From NCBI RefSeq assembly GCF_000024865.1, contig NC_013595.1, forward strand, positions 5,270,001-5,334,000: a stretch of 64,000 nucleotides of DNA, in the 5' to 3' direction. The notes below the pieces were generated by a model. The model ran no database searches. It saw only the letters and a program-made list of their open reading frames with translations, and was not told where the DNA came from. The translations under genes and the position numbers were made by a program. This document shows positions 33,986 through 42,842 of this stretch, one piece after another. This DNA comes from Streptosporangium roseum DSM 43021 (GTDB lineage Bacteria; Actinomycetota; Actinomycetes; Streptosporangiales; Streptosporangiaceae). The first letter of the stretch is position 1, and every line of letters begins with the position of its first letter.

Positions 33986-35087
33986 GGAGCTGTTTGGGGT
34001 TTGGATCTAGGTGAGGTCCGGTGGTGAGCCGGCCGCGGCTGATAGAACTCGGATGTGGCGCGCTTTGATGTGACGGATGCCGAGTGGGCGTTGATCGAAC
34101 CGTATCTGCCGGTAGCAGCCACCGGGCCGCTGCCGCGGCGGGTGCGTGATCAGTTCAACGGAATCCTGTGGCGCTTTCGCACCGGATCCGGCTGGCGTGA
34201 TGTCCCGGAACGCTATGGGCCGTGGTCCACGCTCTACTCCCGGTTCAACGGCTGGGCCAAAGCCGGGGTGTTCCAGACTCTGATGGACGCGCTGATCGCC
34301 GAGGCCGCCTCGCGCGGGCAGGTCGGGTTGGAGCTGGTCAGCGTGGACTCAACAATCGTGCGGGCGCATCAGGAGTCGGCCGGACTGGCGGTCGCCGGGG
34401 AGAGTCTGGATGCGCTGGAGCAGGCGCTGACCGAGGAAAAGGGGGCTCCGCTTGCACAGCAGCCGCCGGTGCTGCGGGTGATGCGCCGCAGGTCGCACCC
34501 GGCGCGGACGCGTCGCCCGCGCCGAATCGTGCTGCCACGCGGCGTCGCCGCGAGGCCCGGGCCAAGGCTGCCGGGCTTGGCCGATCCCGAGGCGGACTGA
34601 GCAGCAAGGTCCATGCCGCGGTTGACGCCGCCGGGCTACCGCTGGCTTTCGTGCTCACGCCCGGCCAAGCCGCCGACTGCCCGCGGTTCATCACCGTCTT
34701 GGACAAGATTCGCATCCCCGGTCCGATCGGCCGGCCCCGCACCCGGCCGGGTGCGGTCGCCGCGGACAAGGCGTACTCGTCCCGCGCCAACCGCTCCTAC
34801 CTGAGGAAACGCCGCGTCAAGGCAGTCATCCCAGAAAAGAAGGACCAGGCCGCCAACCGCAAGAAGAAAGGCAGCCGGGGCGGCCGACCCATCAGCCACG
34901 ACACCGATCTCTACAAGGAGCGCAACACCGTTGAACGCTGCTTCCAGAAGATCAAGACATGGCGTGGTCTGGCGACCCGCTATGACAAAGCCCCGGAAAG
35001 CTACGAGGCTGGACTCTACCTTCGAGGGTCGGTCATGTGGCTGAAGCTCCTCACTTCAGCCACATGATCCGAACCCCAAACAGCTCC
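33986..35087 (+). mobile_element. Intact IS5-family element, IS427 group (1102 bp)
   Basis: Terminal repeats GGAGCTGTTTGGGGTTTGGA (left, 33986) and GGAGCTGTTTGGGGTTCGGA (right, reverse complement ending 35087) differ at one base. A TA duplication flanks it (33984-33985 and 35088-35089), and joining the flanks gives a plausible empty site CGCTAGCG. The two transposase frames have no other damage, so it is likely active. A solo right end of a relative lies at 22388-22450. Confidence 0.88.
34055..35067 (+). CDS. IS427-group transposase, programmed -1 frameshift
   Basis: The first frame (GTG 34055 to 34600) carries FDVTDAEWALIEPYLPV, the HTH/insertion domain and VSVDSTIVRAHQ with the first catalytic Asp. 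The second frame, one base back, carries RGGLSSKVHAAVDAAGLPLA, GAVAADKAYSSRANRSYLRK (second Asp) and NTVERCFQKIKTWRGLATRY (catalytic Glu), ending at 35067. The switch most likely occurs at the A4G5 run 34437-34445 (GAAAAGGGGGC), a classic slippery stretch. The fused product is about 338 aa. This two-frame organisation is normal for IS427-group elements. Confidence 0.85.
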
Positions 35088-35101
35088 TAGCGTCGGGTCC
35101 C

Positions 35102-35623
35102 ATGATCGTATGGCTCAACGGCACCCACGGCGCAGGCAAGACGACGACCAGTGCACTCGTGCAGCAACTGATCCCGGATTCACGGGTGTTCGACGCCGAG
35201 AAGGTCGGCGAGACACTCATGGACATCACGCCAGGGCTGCCCGCGACGGACAACTTCCAGCACTGGCCACCGTGGCGGCCACTCGTAGTCGAGACCGCCC
35301 GCCGCGTACTCGACTACACCGGCGGCACCCTGGTGATGCCCATGACTGTCCTGGTCGAGCAGTACTGGCGCGAGATCAGCACGGGCCTCGCCCAACATGC
35401 CATCCCAATACGGCACTTCGTCCTCCACGCTGACCAGGACACCCTCCGCAGGCGCATCGAGGGGGACGCTCTTCTTGGCCCCTCCCCCTTCCGCCTCAAA
35501 TACCTTGAGCCCTACGCCGAGGCGGCCCGCATGTGGCTGCACGGCGAAGCCGAGATCGTCGACACCACGCACCTCACGCCTGCCCAGGCCGCCCTGCAGA
35601 TCGCAGAGGCCGTTAAGAGTTGA
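35102..35623 (+). CDS. TmrB-like P-loop kinase
   Basis: A 173-aa protein with P-loop GTHGAGKTTTSA at residues 7-18, VFDAEKVGETLMDITPG, and an adenylate-kinase-like lid region (LHADQDTLRRRIEGD). It resembles Bacillus TmrB, which protects against tunicamycin, and related small-molecule kinases. The family assignment is firm, the resistance role is not. The start follows the IS427-group element by only 14 bp and no ribosome site is visible in those bases. The insertion therefore separated the gene from its old promoter, and expression may depend on the IS or on leaderless initiation. Confidence 0.8.
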   Translation: MIVWLNGTHGAGKTTTSALVQQLIPDSRVFDAEKVGETLMDITPGLPATDNFQHWPPWRPLVVETARRVLDYTGGTLVMPMTVLVEQYWREISTGLAQHAIPIRHFVLHADQDTLRRRIEGDALLGPSPFRLKYLEPYAEAARMWLHGEAEIVDTTHLTPAQAALQIAEAVKS

Positions 35624-35716
35624 GGCCCGCGCGGGGAGCGCTCAGTCACAGGCACACCCTCCGCAGGCTCCCGGCCGTGCGGCGGCTGGGAGCCAGTGCC
35701 CGCGCGTTTCAGGTGG

Positions 35717-36176
35717 TCACGGGCTGCTTGATGAGTCGGGGTGGCGGTTGAACTGGGCCATCAGCTCGCGGTTCGCGGCGCGGGCGACGGCAAGGTCGTC
35801 GTCGCGTTCTTGGAGTTTCAGCTCCAGGTCGATGACCTGCTGTTCGAGGGTGGTGATCCGGGCCTTGAGCTGCTCGGTGTCCTCGGGGCCGCCGATGCCG
35901 GACTCGCGCCAGACCTGCTCGCCCGGGGCCTCACTGAGGCGGCCTTCGAGGCGGCGGACTTGGGTGACGAGCTCGACCGCCTCACGCAGGCGTACTTCCT
36001 TGACGCGCTCTGGCGACGTCGGATATTCCAAGTTGATGACCTGTCCGCCTATCCGCAGGACCACCTCGTCCTGACGGATCTGCTCGATGGCGGACAGTCC
36101 GGTGCCGTGGATCGGGGAGGGCTTGTCCTGGGCGCGCGGTGTCAGCCGGCTTTCAGTCGCGTAGGTCGTACTTCAT
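35717..36176 (-). pseudogene. Coiled-coil protein of a mobile element (DUF6262-like), damaged start
   Basis: The body is RLREAVELVTQVRRLEGRLS, QLKARITTLEQQVIDLELKL and AVARAANRELMAQFNRH, a long coiled coil like TnpC/DUF6262 accessory proteins. GTG 36064 would give 115 aa. The coding pattern continues upstream (TYATESRLTPRAQDKPSPIH, GTGLSAIEQIRQDE) to 36176, where ATG overlaps the previous gene's stop (ATGA) but in a frame shifted by one base. I infer a frameshift just after the original start. The shorter protein could still be made. Confidence 0.5.
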
Positions 36177-36643
36177 TGTGGATGCTCTCCTTCAATGGGC
36201 GTGCCCTCACTCGGAGGTCGCCGGCTGACCTCGGCGGCATAGGCCATCCAGTCGCCGGTGGAGGCCCGTTGCCAGGCGATGGCCACCGTGATGTGGATGC
36301 CGAGCATTCGGGCCGGAACGGCGGCGGGCAGGTCGGTCGCGAGGTGGAACAGGGCGGTGGAGCGGGCCTGGCTAGAGTGGATGCCGAGCTCGTCCGCGTC
36401 GGCCCACGCCACCGGGACGTGAATCACCCGCGTGGGGTCCACCAGATCAGGCCCGCGCCCCGCCCGGCGGGAAGCCGCCAGGTGTGACGACAGTTTCCGG
36501 TACGCCCAGGGCTGGTTCGGGATCAGACCTTCCGAACAGAGGCGTTAATGCAGCTGGCGGCGTGTGACGGCGGTCTCGTACTCCGCGGCGACTTGCCGGG
36601 CCCGCTCGACCACCTCCGCCCACACGATGGCCATGGGGTACAT
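36173..36643 (-). pseudogene. Mosaic integrase-associated gene with one in-frame TAA
   Basis: From ATG 36643: MYPMAIVWAEVVERARQVAA, YETAVTRRQLH, TAA (36545-36547), then in the same frame RLCSEGLIPNQPWAYRKLSS, DPTRVIHVPVAWADADELGI, HSSQARSTALFHLATDLPAA and MLGIHITVAIAWQRASTGDW. Relatives I recall read QLHYRLV at the break, so TAA replaces a Tyr codon (TAC/TAT). The first half resembles a phage/plasmid protein with the RQLxYRL motif, and the second half the catalytic C-terminus region of tyrosine recombinases (HxxR-like, GH...A.tyr). It looks like a fusion remnant, inactivated by one point mutation. Confidence 0.55.
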
Positions 36644-36769
36644 GTACCCGAAACCGCTGGCCTCGATGACCGGCGCTGCCCGTCGTGGCCCTCCGCCCGG
36701 GTCGGCGTCATCAGGGAAAAAGTAGCTCTACTCAGAACCTTTACCGGGGTTTCGCAGTCAAAGCAGAAC

Positions 36770-37261
36770 ATGATGAAGACGATGATCGGGGCCTCGCTCC
36801 TCGCCGGCTCGCTGCTGGTCTCCGGTGCTACCGCAGCGGACGCCCAGACGAAGCCGGCGCTGGGTCCCTACGGATACGGCGCCGTCAAGCTCGGCATGAC
36901 CGTCAAGCAGGCCAAGACGACGGGGGATGTCGTCAAGAAGATGCCGGGCAACGGCGGCTGCTCCGGCTGGGACCTGAAGAAGTTCCCGACCCCCAAGGAC
37001 TCGGTTGGCATCTACATCTCGCCGAACGTGGGACTGGCCGCCATCTTCGCCGCGAAGGGCATGACAACCCCGGAAGGCATCAAGATCGGCTCCACCGTCA
37101 AGCAGGTGAAGGCGGCTTACCCGCACATCAAGAAAGACGTCCACGGCTTTTATGTGATCACGGTCCCCCGCAACAAGCAGGCTTACTACACCTTCGGCGT
37201 CACGCACGGCAAGGTCACCCAGTACGGCATCGCGCTCAACAAGCAGGACTGTTTCAACTAG
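36770..37261 (+). CDS. Secreted conserved hypothetical protein (163 aa)
   Basis: ATG at 36770, immediately followed by another ATG, either of which may start. The signal peptide is MIGASLLAGSLLVSGATAADA, cleaved near residue 25. The mature domain includes GPYGYGAVKLGMTVKQAKTT, VGIYISPNVGLAAIFAAKGM, STVKQVKAAYPHIKKDVHGF and ends NKQDCFN. Two internal GM/GS-T-VKQ-K repeats give a pseudo-duplicated fold like that of small actinomycete secreted proteins with beta-lactamase-inhibitor-protein-like (BLIP-type) repeats. That resemblance is only suggestive. Two Cys (GGCSGW and QDCFN) could pair. Confidence 0.75.
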   Translation: MMKTMIGASLLAGSLLVSGATAADAQTKPALGPYGYGAVKLGMTVKQAKTTGDVVKKMPGNGGCSGWDLKKFPTPKDSVGIYISPNVGLAAIFAAKGMTTPEGIKIGSTVKQVKAAYPHIKKDVHGFYVITVPRNKQAYYTFGVTHGKVTQYGIALNKQDCFN

Positions 37262-37401
37262 TGGAGCAAGTCTCCTGAATCAGGTCCTTCGCTCGGGCTG
37301 GCGCGATGGGGCGCAAGGTAGACCCGTTTCCCTAGGTCAAGCGCCGCGGAAGCATCTGTCGAGTTCCTTCACCAAGTCGAGGGCATCCGGGATCATGAAG
37401 C

Positions 37402-38289
37402 ATGCTCCCGGATGCCTGGCACCTCACCGAAGACGTCGACGACTTCCTCGCCCGAGCCGGAGACTTCCTGCGCTCGCGCCCCGCCCTGCACAACACGCCG
37501 CTGACGAACATCGAGAAACTGCGAACACGCAGGGCGGCCGGACATGGCGCCGAAGCCACCGTCTTCGGCCGACTGGAGTCAGGAGGCGAGGTCCGCGCCA
37601 TCTTTCACCGCACTCCGCGCGGCTTCCTGAGCGTCACCCCGCTCTCTGCCAAGCAGGCCAGCACCCTCGCCGCTCACCTGGCCGGCATCGGCCACTCCCC
37701 CTCCGGCGTCATCGCGGACCACGACACCGCCACCGCTTTCGCCGAGACATGGCAGCGGCACATGGGCGCAGCGCCGGCACCGTTCTGGCGAACCCATCTT
37801 TACCGTCTCGGCACACTCACCCCACCGCAGCCGCGCCCCGAGGGCCGGGTCCGCCTCGCGGGCGAGAAGGACCACGAGCAGGTCGTGCACTGGTGCCGTG
37901 AGTTCTGCGTCGATGTCGGAGAGACCGTCTCCATAGACGCCATCGACGCCGACTCCTGGACCGACACGCGTTTCGCGGACAAGTACTTCACCTTCTGGGA
38001 GGCCCCGGACGGCACTCCCGTCTCCCTGGCGGGCTCGACGTCTATGGTCGGCGGCATGATCCGGGTGGACCCCGTCTACACCCCGGCCCACCTCCGGGGC
38101 CACGGCTACGCAGGCGCCGTGACGGTCGAGGTGAGCAGGGCCGCGCTGAACGCGGGCGCGACGGACGTCGTCCTGTTCGCGGACCCGACCAACCCCACCA
38201 GCAACGCCCTCTACCAGCGCATCGGATACGTCCACGTCGCCGACTTCACCGGGTACAAATTCTCCTATGACGCACCAGAGGCCGGGTAG
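37402..38289 (+). CDS. GNAT-family N-acetyltransferase
   Basis: A 295-aa protein. The N-terminal half (residues 1-140) is a degenerate GNAT-like repeat (TNIEKLRTRRAAGHGAEATV). The C-terminal half has a canonical acetyl-CoA site: IRVDPVYTPAHLRGHGYAGA (R/Q-x-x-G-x-G/A as RGHGYAG) and NPTSNALYQRIGYVHV. ATG 37402 sits after GGATCATGAAGC without a strong ribosome site. The substrate is unknown. It stands alone with intergenic space on both sides. Confidence 0.82.
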   Translation: MLPDAWHLTEDVDDFLARAGDFLRSRPALHNTPLTNIEKLRTRRAAGHGAEATVFGRLESGGEVRAIFHRTPRGFLSVTPLSAKQASTLAAHLAGIGHSPSGVIADHDTATAFAETWQRHMGAAPAPFWRTHLYRLGTLTPPQPRPEGRVRLAGEKDHEQVVHWCREFCVDVGETVSIDAIDADSWTDTRFADKYFTFWEAPDGTPVSLAGSTSMVGGMIRVDPVYTPAHLRGHGYAGAVTVEVSRAALNAGATDVVLFADPTNPTSNALYQRIGYVHVADFTGYKFSYDAPEAG

Positions 38290-39122
38290 GAACATGACCG
38301 GCGCACAACGCACCTGCCACCACGGGGTCGAGGAACGTACGGACAGCCAATGGCGCTGAGAACGATCTTGTGATGTCGCCCCTGCTCGACCGAGGTCCCC
38401 CTCGACGCCGTACCGCCTCCCGCAAGTTCTCGTCGGGGTTCGCAGCCTCAACAGACCGGGGTTTCGGCGACAGGCCACCGTGCGGTACGCGAGGCCGGAA
38501 TGGCACGGGAACCAGCGCTGAGACGGTGGCCTGCGGTGATGCGGTTCCAGCGATCGGACAGGGCAGATGTTCTGTCTGGTCACCCCTCCAGCACTGAGAC
38601 TCCAAGATCGTTCTCAGCGCTAACAGCTGTCCGCAAGTTCCTCATCCCCGAGGTCGGCGCCCGCGGGCGTGGCTGATCACGATTGGTCATCGCTGACGGC
38701 CATCACGGCGTGGAGGTCACGCGGACCGATCAGCCTGGCAGGCATGAGGTTGTGGCCAGGTTTTCCCCGGTTCGTGCTCGCGGTGCTGGGCGTGGTCTTG
38801 GTCGCGGGCCTGGGGTGGGTGCTGGGCCCGGGTGCGGCGTAGGTGCTGGCACATTTGATGGGGTGCGCGGGCCGGCCGGTAAGGATCTGGCGGCGGCGCT
38901 GGACGCGGTGCGCGGGCGGGCACTGGCTAGTTCCCGCAAGCTAGCGCCGCTGGATCTGTGCCCTGGCCGACCGTGAGGCCGCGCGCGCCCGCGCGTAAGG
39001 CCCCTCCTGAAACGCCCTAAACTCCCGGCGTACGGTAATACGGGGCCAGCCGGTGTGTGTGCTCGTCAGAATTCGATGGCGGCGCCAGCGACAAACGCCG
39101 TCCGGGACATTAGGAGACGCCC
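38290..39122. other. Intergenic region with a MITE-like element and a short hydrophobic ORF
   Basis: Holds the 268-bp inverted-repeat element (38353-38620). Further on, a 32-aa frame at 38744-38842 (MRLWPGFPRFVLAVLGVVLV...) has a membrane-helix-like stretch but no ribosome site. 38843-39122 shows only low-complexity G/C-rich frames, apart from the GGAG of the lipoprotein gene near its end. Confidence 0.45.
38353..38620. mobile_element. MITE-like element with 18-bp perfect terminal repeats
   Basis: GCGCTGAGAACGATCTTG (38353-38370) is repeated exactly in inverted orientation at 38603-38620. The 232 bp between them has no transposase-like frame. No clear target duplication was seen. Size and structure fit a miniature inverted-repeat element mobilised by an unseen transposase. 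Confidence 0.65.
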
Positions 39123-39449
39123 ATGGGAGCGAACCGTGTCGGCCGTACGATCCTCGCGCTGCTTATCATTACGGTCCTGGGCGGATGCACCATCGAGCAG
39201 GGCGATGACGCCTACTTCCACATCGAGAACCTCACCAAGGAGCGCGTCGCGCTGACCTGGCGTGCGGATCAGACGGACCCCAGCCCGCAGCCGTTCAAAA
39301 CCTTGGAGCCCGGTGAGAACACTCAGCGCGGGTTAGCCCAGGAGTGCGAGGAGAGCGAGTCTCTCATCGCGGTCACGCCGAGCGGCCGGACCTACGCCTA
39401 TGGTCCCCCGGTCTGCCTCGGCGACGTGTGGAGCATCGGCGCCAGGTAG
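39123..39449 (+). CDS. Small lipoprotein (108 aa)
   Basis: ATG 39123 with GGAGACGCCC upstream. The signal region ILALLIITVLGGC ends in a lipobox (LGGC, Cys at residue 22), so the mature protein of about 87 aa is lipid-anchored outside the membrane. The mature part is acidic (DDAYFHIENLTKERVALTW, PGENTQRGLAQECEESESLI) with two further Cys. It resembles immunoglobulin-like short beta domains, but no family is recognised. Confidence 0.75.
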   Translation: MGANRVGRTILALLIITVLGGCTIEQGDDAYFHIENLTKERVALTWRADQTDPSPQPFKTLEPGENTQRGLAQECEESESLIAVTPSGRTYAYGPPVCLGDVWSIGAR

Positions 39450-39464
39450 GGGGCCCGGTAGTAA

Positions 39465-39782
39465 CTGCCGAAAATCCATCGGATATCGCTGACCAGTGTC
39501 GACGCGGAGGACCCGGGCGAGGTCAGCGGCATCCTTGACCTGGCCCGCCGTATCCACCAACCGGCACACCCCTGCGGCGCCCTCGCATCAGAACAGGTCA
39601 GCGATATCCGCCTGATTTTCGGCGACCACTACGGGGACCCCAACCAGGCGGCTGACCGCGCGTCGAGGGAAACCGGGATCTCACCAATCCGGGTGCGGAT
39701 CGATCTGGCTCGATGCGGTGGCCGCCCGGCGAACTGGGCGAACGGTTACCGGTCGGCGGACCGCACCGTCTGGGTGAGCTGA
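39465..39782 (+). other. Coding-like segment without start codon
   Basis: After an in-frame TAA at 39462 the frame reads ISLTSVDAEDPGEVSGILDL, ALASEQVSDIRLIFGDHYGD and PIRVRIDLARCGGRPANWAN to TGA 39780-39782. Codon usage is plausible, but no ATG, GTG or TTG exists in the frame. It could be a gene fragment. Not recognised. Confidence 0.3.
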
Positions 39783-39979
39783 ACGCCCTCATCTGCTCGG
39801 GCGACCGGACCTCCGGCGCGGCCCTGAGCAGATTCGCCGCGTAGGGCCGTCACAAACGAGGGAGGCCGTCTTGTCTTTGCTGTGGACAGTTCCTGTCCGA
39901 CAGGAGCGAACTTTCTCACCTCGAAAGGGCGAGGAAGATTCCGCCCCCGCCGCTCCACAAAAAGCAAGAGAAGGGCACG

Positions 39980-40330
39980 ATGAAACTCAAGAGCTTGGCC
40001 CGCGCCGCCGCTGTCGCGGCGATGGTGGCCGTCGCCGGCACGACTCTCCCCGCGCACCCTGCCGCAGCCGCCACCACCCTCACGTGGTACAACAGCCAGG
40101 GTCAGTTCGACAACGATCCGGCCAACGGTGCCCAGGCCTGGGTCTGGGTCTGGACCGTCAATCCCAGCGGAGCCAAGATCGAGTGGCAGTTCTATGACGG
40201 CACCGGCGGATCGCTCAGCGTCGGGGCGGGTGCCAGCACGAGTGCGAGCCTGGCCAAGGACGTCTGGAGAATCAGGGTCTGCGAAGTGACTCCTGGGTGG
40301 GGCTACCCCTGCTCGGACTGGAAGAGCTGA
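39980..40330 (+). CDS. Small secreted protein (116 aa)
   Basis: ATG 39980 with AAGGG 6 nt upstream. The signal peptide is AAVAAMVAVAGTTLPAHPAA, cleaved after an AAA near residue 31. The mature domain is beta-rich: TTLTWYNSQGQFDNDPANGA, WVWVWTVNPSGAKIEWQFYD, GGSLSVGAGASTSASLAKDV. A Cys pair (RVCEV, YPCSDW) closes the end. It resembles a small secreted beta-sandwich. The family is unknown. A GGACAG-TTC-CTGTCC palindrome lies about 85 bp upstream and may be an operator. Confidence 0.75.
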   Translation: MKLKSLARAAAVAAMVAVAGTTLPAHPAAAATTLTWYNSQGQFDNDPANGAQAWVWVWTVNPSGAKIEWQFYDGTGGSLSVGAGASTSASLAKDVWRIRVCEVTPGWGYPCSDWKS

Positions 40331-40739
40331 TCCGGCCGGGCCGACACGGCTGACCGGTGACAACGCTGTCCTGGCTGGGACGCATGCTCAGAGCGTCAGC
40401 CCCGGTCAGGGCAGTTGCGCGGGCCGCAGCGGCGGCCATGGCTATCGGTCGCGTGCTCATTGATCTGCAAGTCGGTGGCGTTGCCCAGAAGGTCATCCAA
40501 CACGTAGTGCGCCTCCCGCGCAGTGATGGACAGCACCTGCTCGCCTCGCTACAGCGCACCAAAGCCGGCCACTGCACCATCACCCTGGAGCCGGGCATCA
40601 ACGCGCTGGAATCGGTCCCGCAAGCGACGCTGGAGCAGTCGGCCGACTGGAAGGGCGAGATCTACGCCAGCGTCGTCGATGCCTCCACTGTCACGGTGCT
40701 GACCGGAGTCAACGGCGCCGCCGCCGAGCCGCCGAGCAC
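40331..40739. other. Open frame of doubtful coding value
   Basis: From ATG 40357 one frame stays open across this stretch (MTTLSWLGRMLRASAPVRAV, TITLEPGINALESVPQATLE, YASVVDASTVTVLTGVNGAA) and then runs out of frame over the IS3 remnant. The composition is intermediate and no motif is recognised, so I do not call a gene. Confidence 0.3.
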
Positions 40740-41122
40740 GCGGCCGAGGCGGCGACGTCGACGGGGTGATCTTCCACTCCGATCGCGGCGGCGAGTACAC
40801 CGCTGCCCGGTCCCAGGCTGCCTGCCGCCACTGAGGTGTGGTGCAGTCGATGGGCCGGGACGGCTGCGCGCTGGACAACGCTCCGGCCGAATCGTTCAAC
40901 GCCACGCTCAAGGTCGAGCTCACCCACCGGTATCGCTCACCGGTATCGCTTCGCCCCCGCGCCGAGGCCCGGCTGAAGATCGCGACCTGGATCGCCGGTT
41001 TCTACAACACCCACCGTCGTCACAGCAGCGCTGACGGGCTACCACCGATCATCTGCGAACAGCGGATCACGGCCGTCAGGGCGGCCATCAGGGTGAGGCT
41101 TCAGCAGCCTATCGCCGCATAG
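40740..41122 (+). pseudogene. IS3-family OrfB C-terminal remnant
   Basis: The frame reads DVDGVIFHSDRGGEYTAARS (second catalytic Asp), then an in-frame TGA near 40830. GVVQSMGRDGCALDNAPAES follows with the catalytic Glu region FNATLKVELTHRY, then WIAGFYNTHRRHSSADGLPP, the end of an integrase-core transposase. A 13-bp tandem duplication (ACCGGTATCGCT twice, about 40925-40950) inserts extra residues after HRY. The N-terminal two thirds are missing. Confidence 0.8.
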
Positions 41123-41190
41123 AAAGTCTCCACGATTTCAGGGGATTGCCAAAGGTTCATTGTGTCGGTCGGCGCTGCGAGCATGACGAA

Positions 41191-41775
41191 ATGATCGCGA
41201 CCCCTGGTGACTATGCCTGGTTCTCCTACGAGCGCTTCCCCGACCTGGCGGACGCCTACTGCTTCACCTACGTCCGCGGCCTGACACCCGAGCAACTGAT
41301 GGCCCGGCTCGGTGGCCGGCCGGAGGATTTCACGCCCATGACGCTTGAGGAGCTGATCGAGACCAGCTACAGGCACAGCTACAACACCGCTTTCCTCGGC
41401 GCCACGACCATCGGCGACTGGGTGTTCGTCGTCGAGCCCAACGGCGGGCTCGGCATCGATGAAGCAAACATCGCTTCGTTGTCGGCAGGAACCCGCCTCG
41501 TCTCCCACTTCCGCGACGTCGAAGGCATCGAGTACTTCTACTGGAGCGACGATGGAGAGATCCGGTTCTGCTTCATCGCTGACGAAGGTTGCTCGGAAGA
41601 GGTGCCGGAGGAGGTCATGGAGAGCATGCGGCGGATCGACGCCGACTACAGACACCTCTACCCCAGCGACGGGCCGGCGTTCCTCCTGGCCGAGCATCTC
41701 ACCGGCATCACGCTGACACCGGAGCTGCTGGAGGGGTCCACCTACCTGTGCGGAGTCATCCCCGAACCGAGGTGA
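41191..41775 (+). CDS. DUF6461 family protein (194 aa)
   Basis: ATG 41191 begins MIATPGDYAWFSYERFPDLA, the usual DUF6461 opening; the ATG at 41146 upstream adds 15 non-conserved residues. Other features are CFTYVRGLTPEQLMARLGG, TTIGDWVFVVEPNGGLGID and IEYFYWSDDGEIRFCF. Members are small cytoplasmic actinobacterial proteins of unknown function, often numerous per genome and located near immunity- or toxin-like loci. There is no partner gene here. It is flanked by an IS3 relic and a Tn3 relic. Confidence 0.75.
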   Translation: MIATPGDYAWFSYERFPDLADAYCFTYVRGLTPEQLMARLGGRPEDFTPMTLEELIETSYRHSYNTAFLGATTIGDWVFVVEPNGGLGIDEANIASLSAGTRLVSHFRDVEGIEYFYWSDDGEIRFCFIADEGCSEEVPEEVMESMRRIDADYRHLYPSDGPAFLLAEHLTGITLTPELLEGSTYLCGVIPEPR

Positions 41776-41904
41776 GCAGGATCCATCGTCTGTGACCCCC
41801 TCGGGCCAGTCGCAGCCGGTGGATCACGCCGCTGCAAGCTCCCGCAAGACTCACTGGGGGCACCGTTCTGCACGGACCCGCTATATACCAAGCCACCAGG
41901 ATGA

Positions 41905-42780
41905 AAAAGCTTCAGTGAACGGCATGATCAACCTGGATGCCGGGCCCAAGCCGGAGATGGTCACCACCTACCAGGCCGGCGATTCGGACATGGTGTTCGG
42001 GATCTTCTCGATGCTCGGTCACCGGTTCGCGCCCCGCTTCGCCGATCTGGGCGACCAGCGGTTCTGGCGCGCCGACCTGCCTGACGGTAGCACCGGCGAG
42101 TATGGGCTGTTGGAGGCGATCGCCCGGCAGAAGGTGAACCCGAGCAAGATCACCACGCAGTGGCCGGACATGGTCCGCGTCGCCGGGTCGCTGGTCACCA
42201 ACCAGGTCCGGACCTACGACCTGCTGCGCATGTTCGCCTGCAACGGGCGTCCGACCCCACTCGGGTTCGCCCGCAATGGCCGTCCGACCCCACTCGGGTT
42301 CGCCCGTAACGGGCGTCCGACCCTACTCGGGCAGGCGTTCGCCGAGTACGGCCGGATCGACAAGATACTGCACCTGCTGTCGGTGCTGGACCCGATCGAC
42401 AATACCTACCGCCGCACTCTCGGCCGCCGGCTGTCCATCCAGGAGTCCCGCCACCGGCTCGCCCGCAAGATCTGCCACGGCAACGGCGGGAAGATCCGCC
42501 AGGCCTACCGGGAAGGGCAGGAGGGCCGGCTCGCCGCCCTCGGATCGGTCGTGAGCGCCGTGGTTTTGTGGAATTCGACGCACTTGTCGGCGATCGTCGG
42601 CCACCTGCGCGCCCAGGGCTGGAAGTCGGCCTCCGAGGGCGCCTCGATCACCGATGAGGACGTGGCCCGGCTGTCCCCGCTCGGCCACGCCCACCCCAAC
42701 TGCCTGGGCCGCTACGCCATCACCGCCTCCGACCCCAGCCAGGGACTGCGGCCGTTGCGCTCATCCACCTGCGGCCACGA
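41905..42780 (+). pseudogene. Tn3-family TnpA C-terminal remnant with triplicated 33-bp unit
   Basis: The frame encodes SDMVFGIFSMLGHRFAPRFA, DLGDQRFWRADLPDGSTGEY, NPSKITTQWPDMVRVAGSLV, the catalytic Glu region GGKIRQAYREGQEGRLAALG and the C-terminal DEDVARLSPLGHAH block, then decays. In the middle NGRPTPLGFAR occurs in three tandem copies (about 42243-42330), where relatives have a single NGRPTPLGQAF. Everything before the second Asp is missing. It is a different Tn3 lineage from the remnant at 10-11 kb. Confidence 0.8.
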
Positions 42781-42842
42781 TGACGGGGAGGAAGACTGCC
42801 CCAGCCCCTCCGGAACGGCCAGCGCCTGCTCCGTGCTGGATA

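Noticed and set aside
38744..38842. 32-aa hydrophobic ORF as a small membrane protein
   Set aside because: No ribosome site, no neighbour coupling, G/C-rich composition that makes hydrophobic Leu/Val/Gly frames common by chance.
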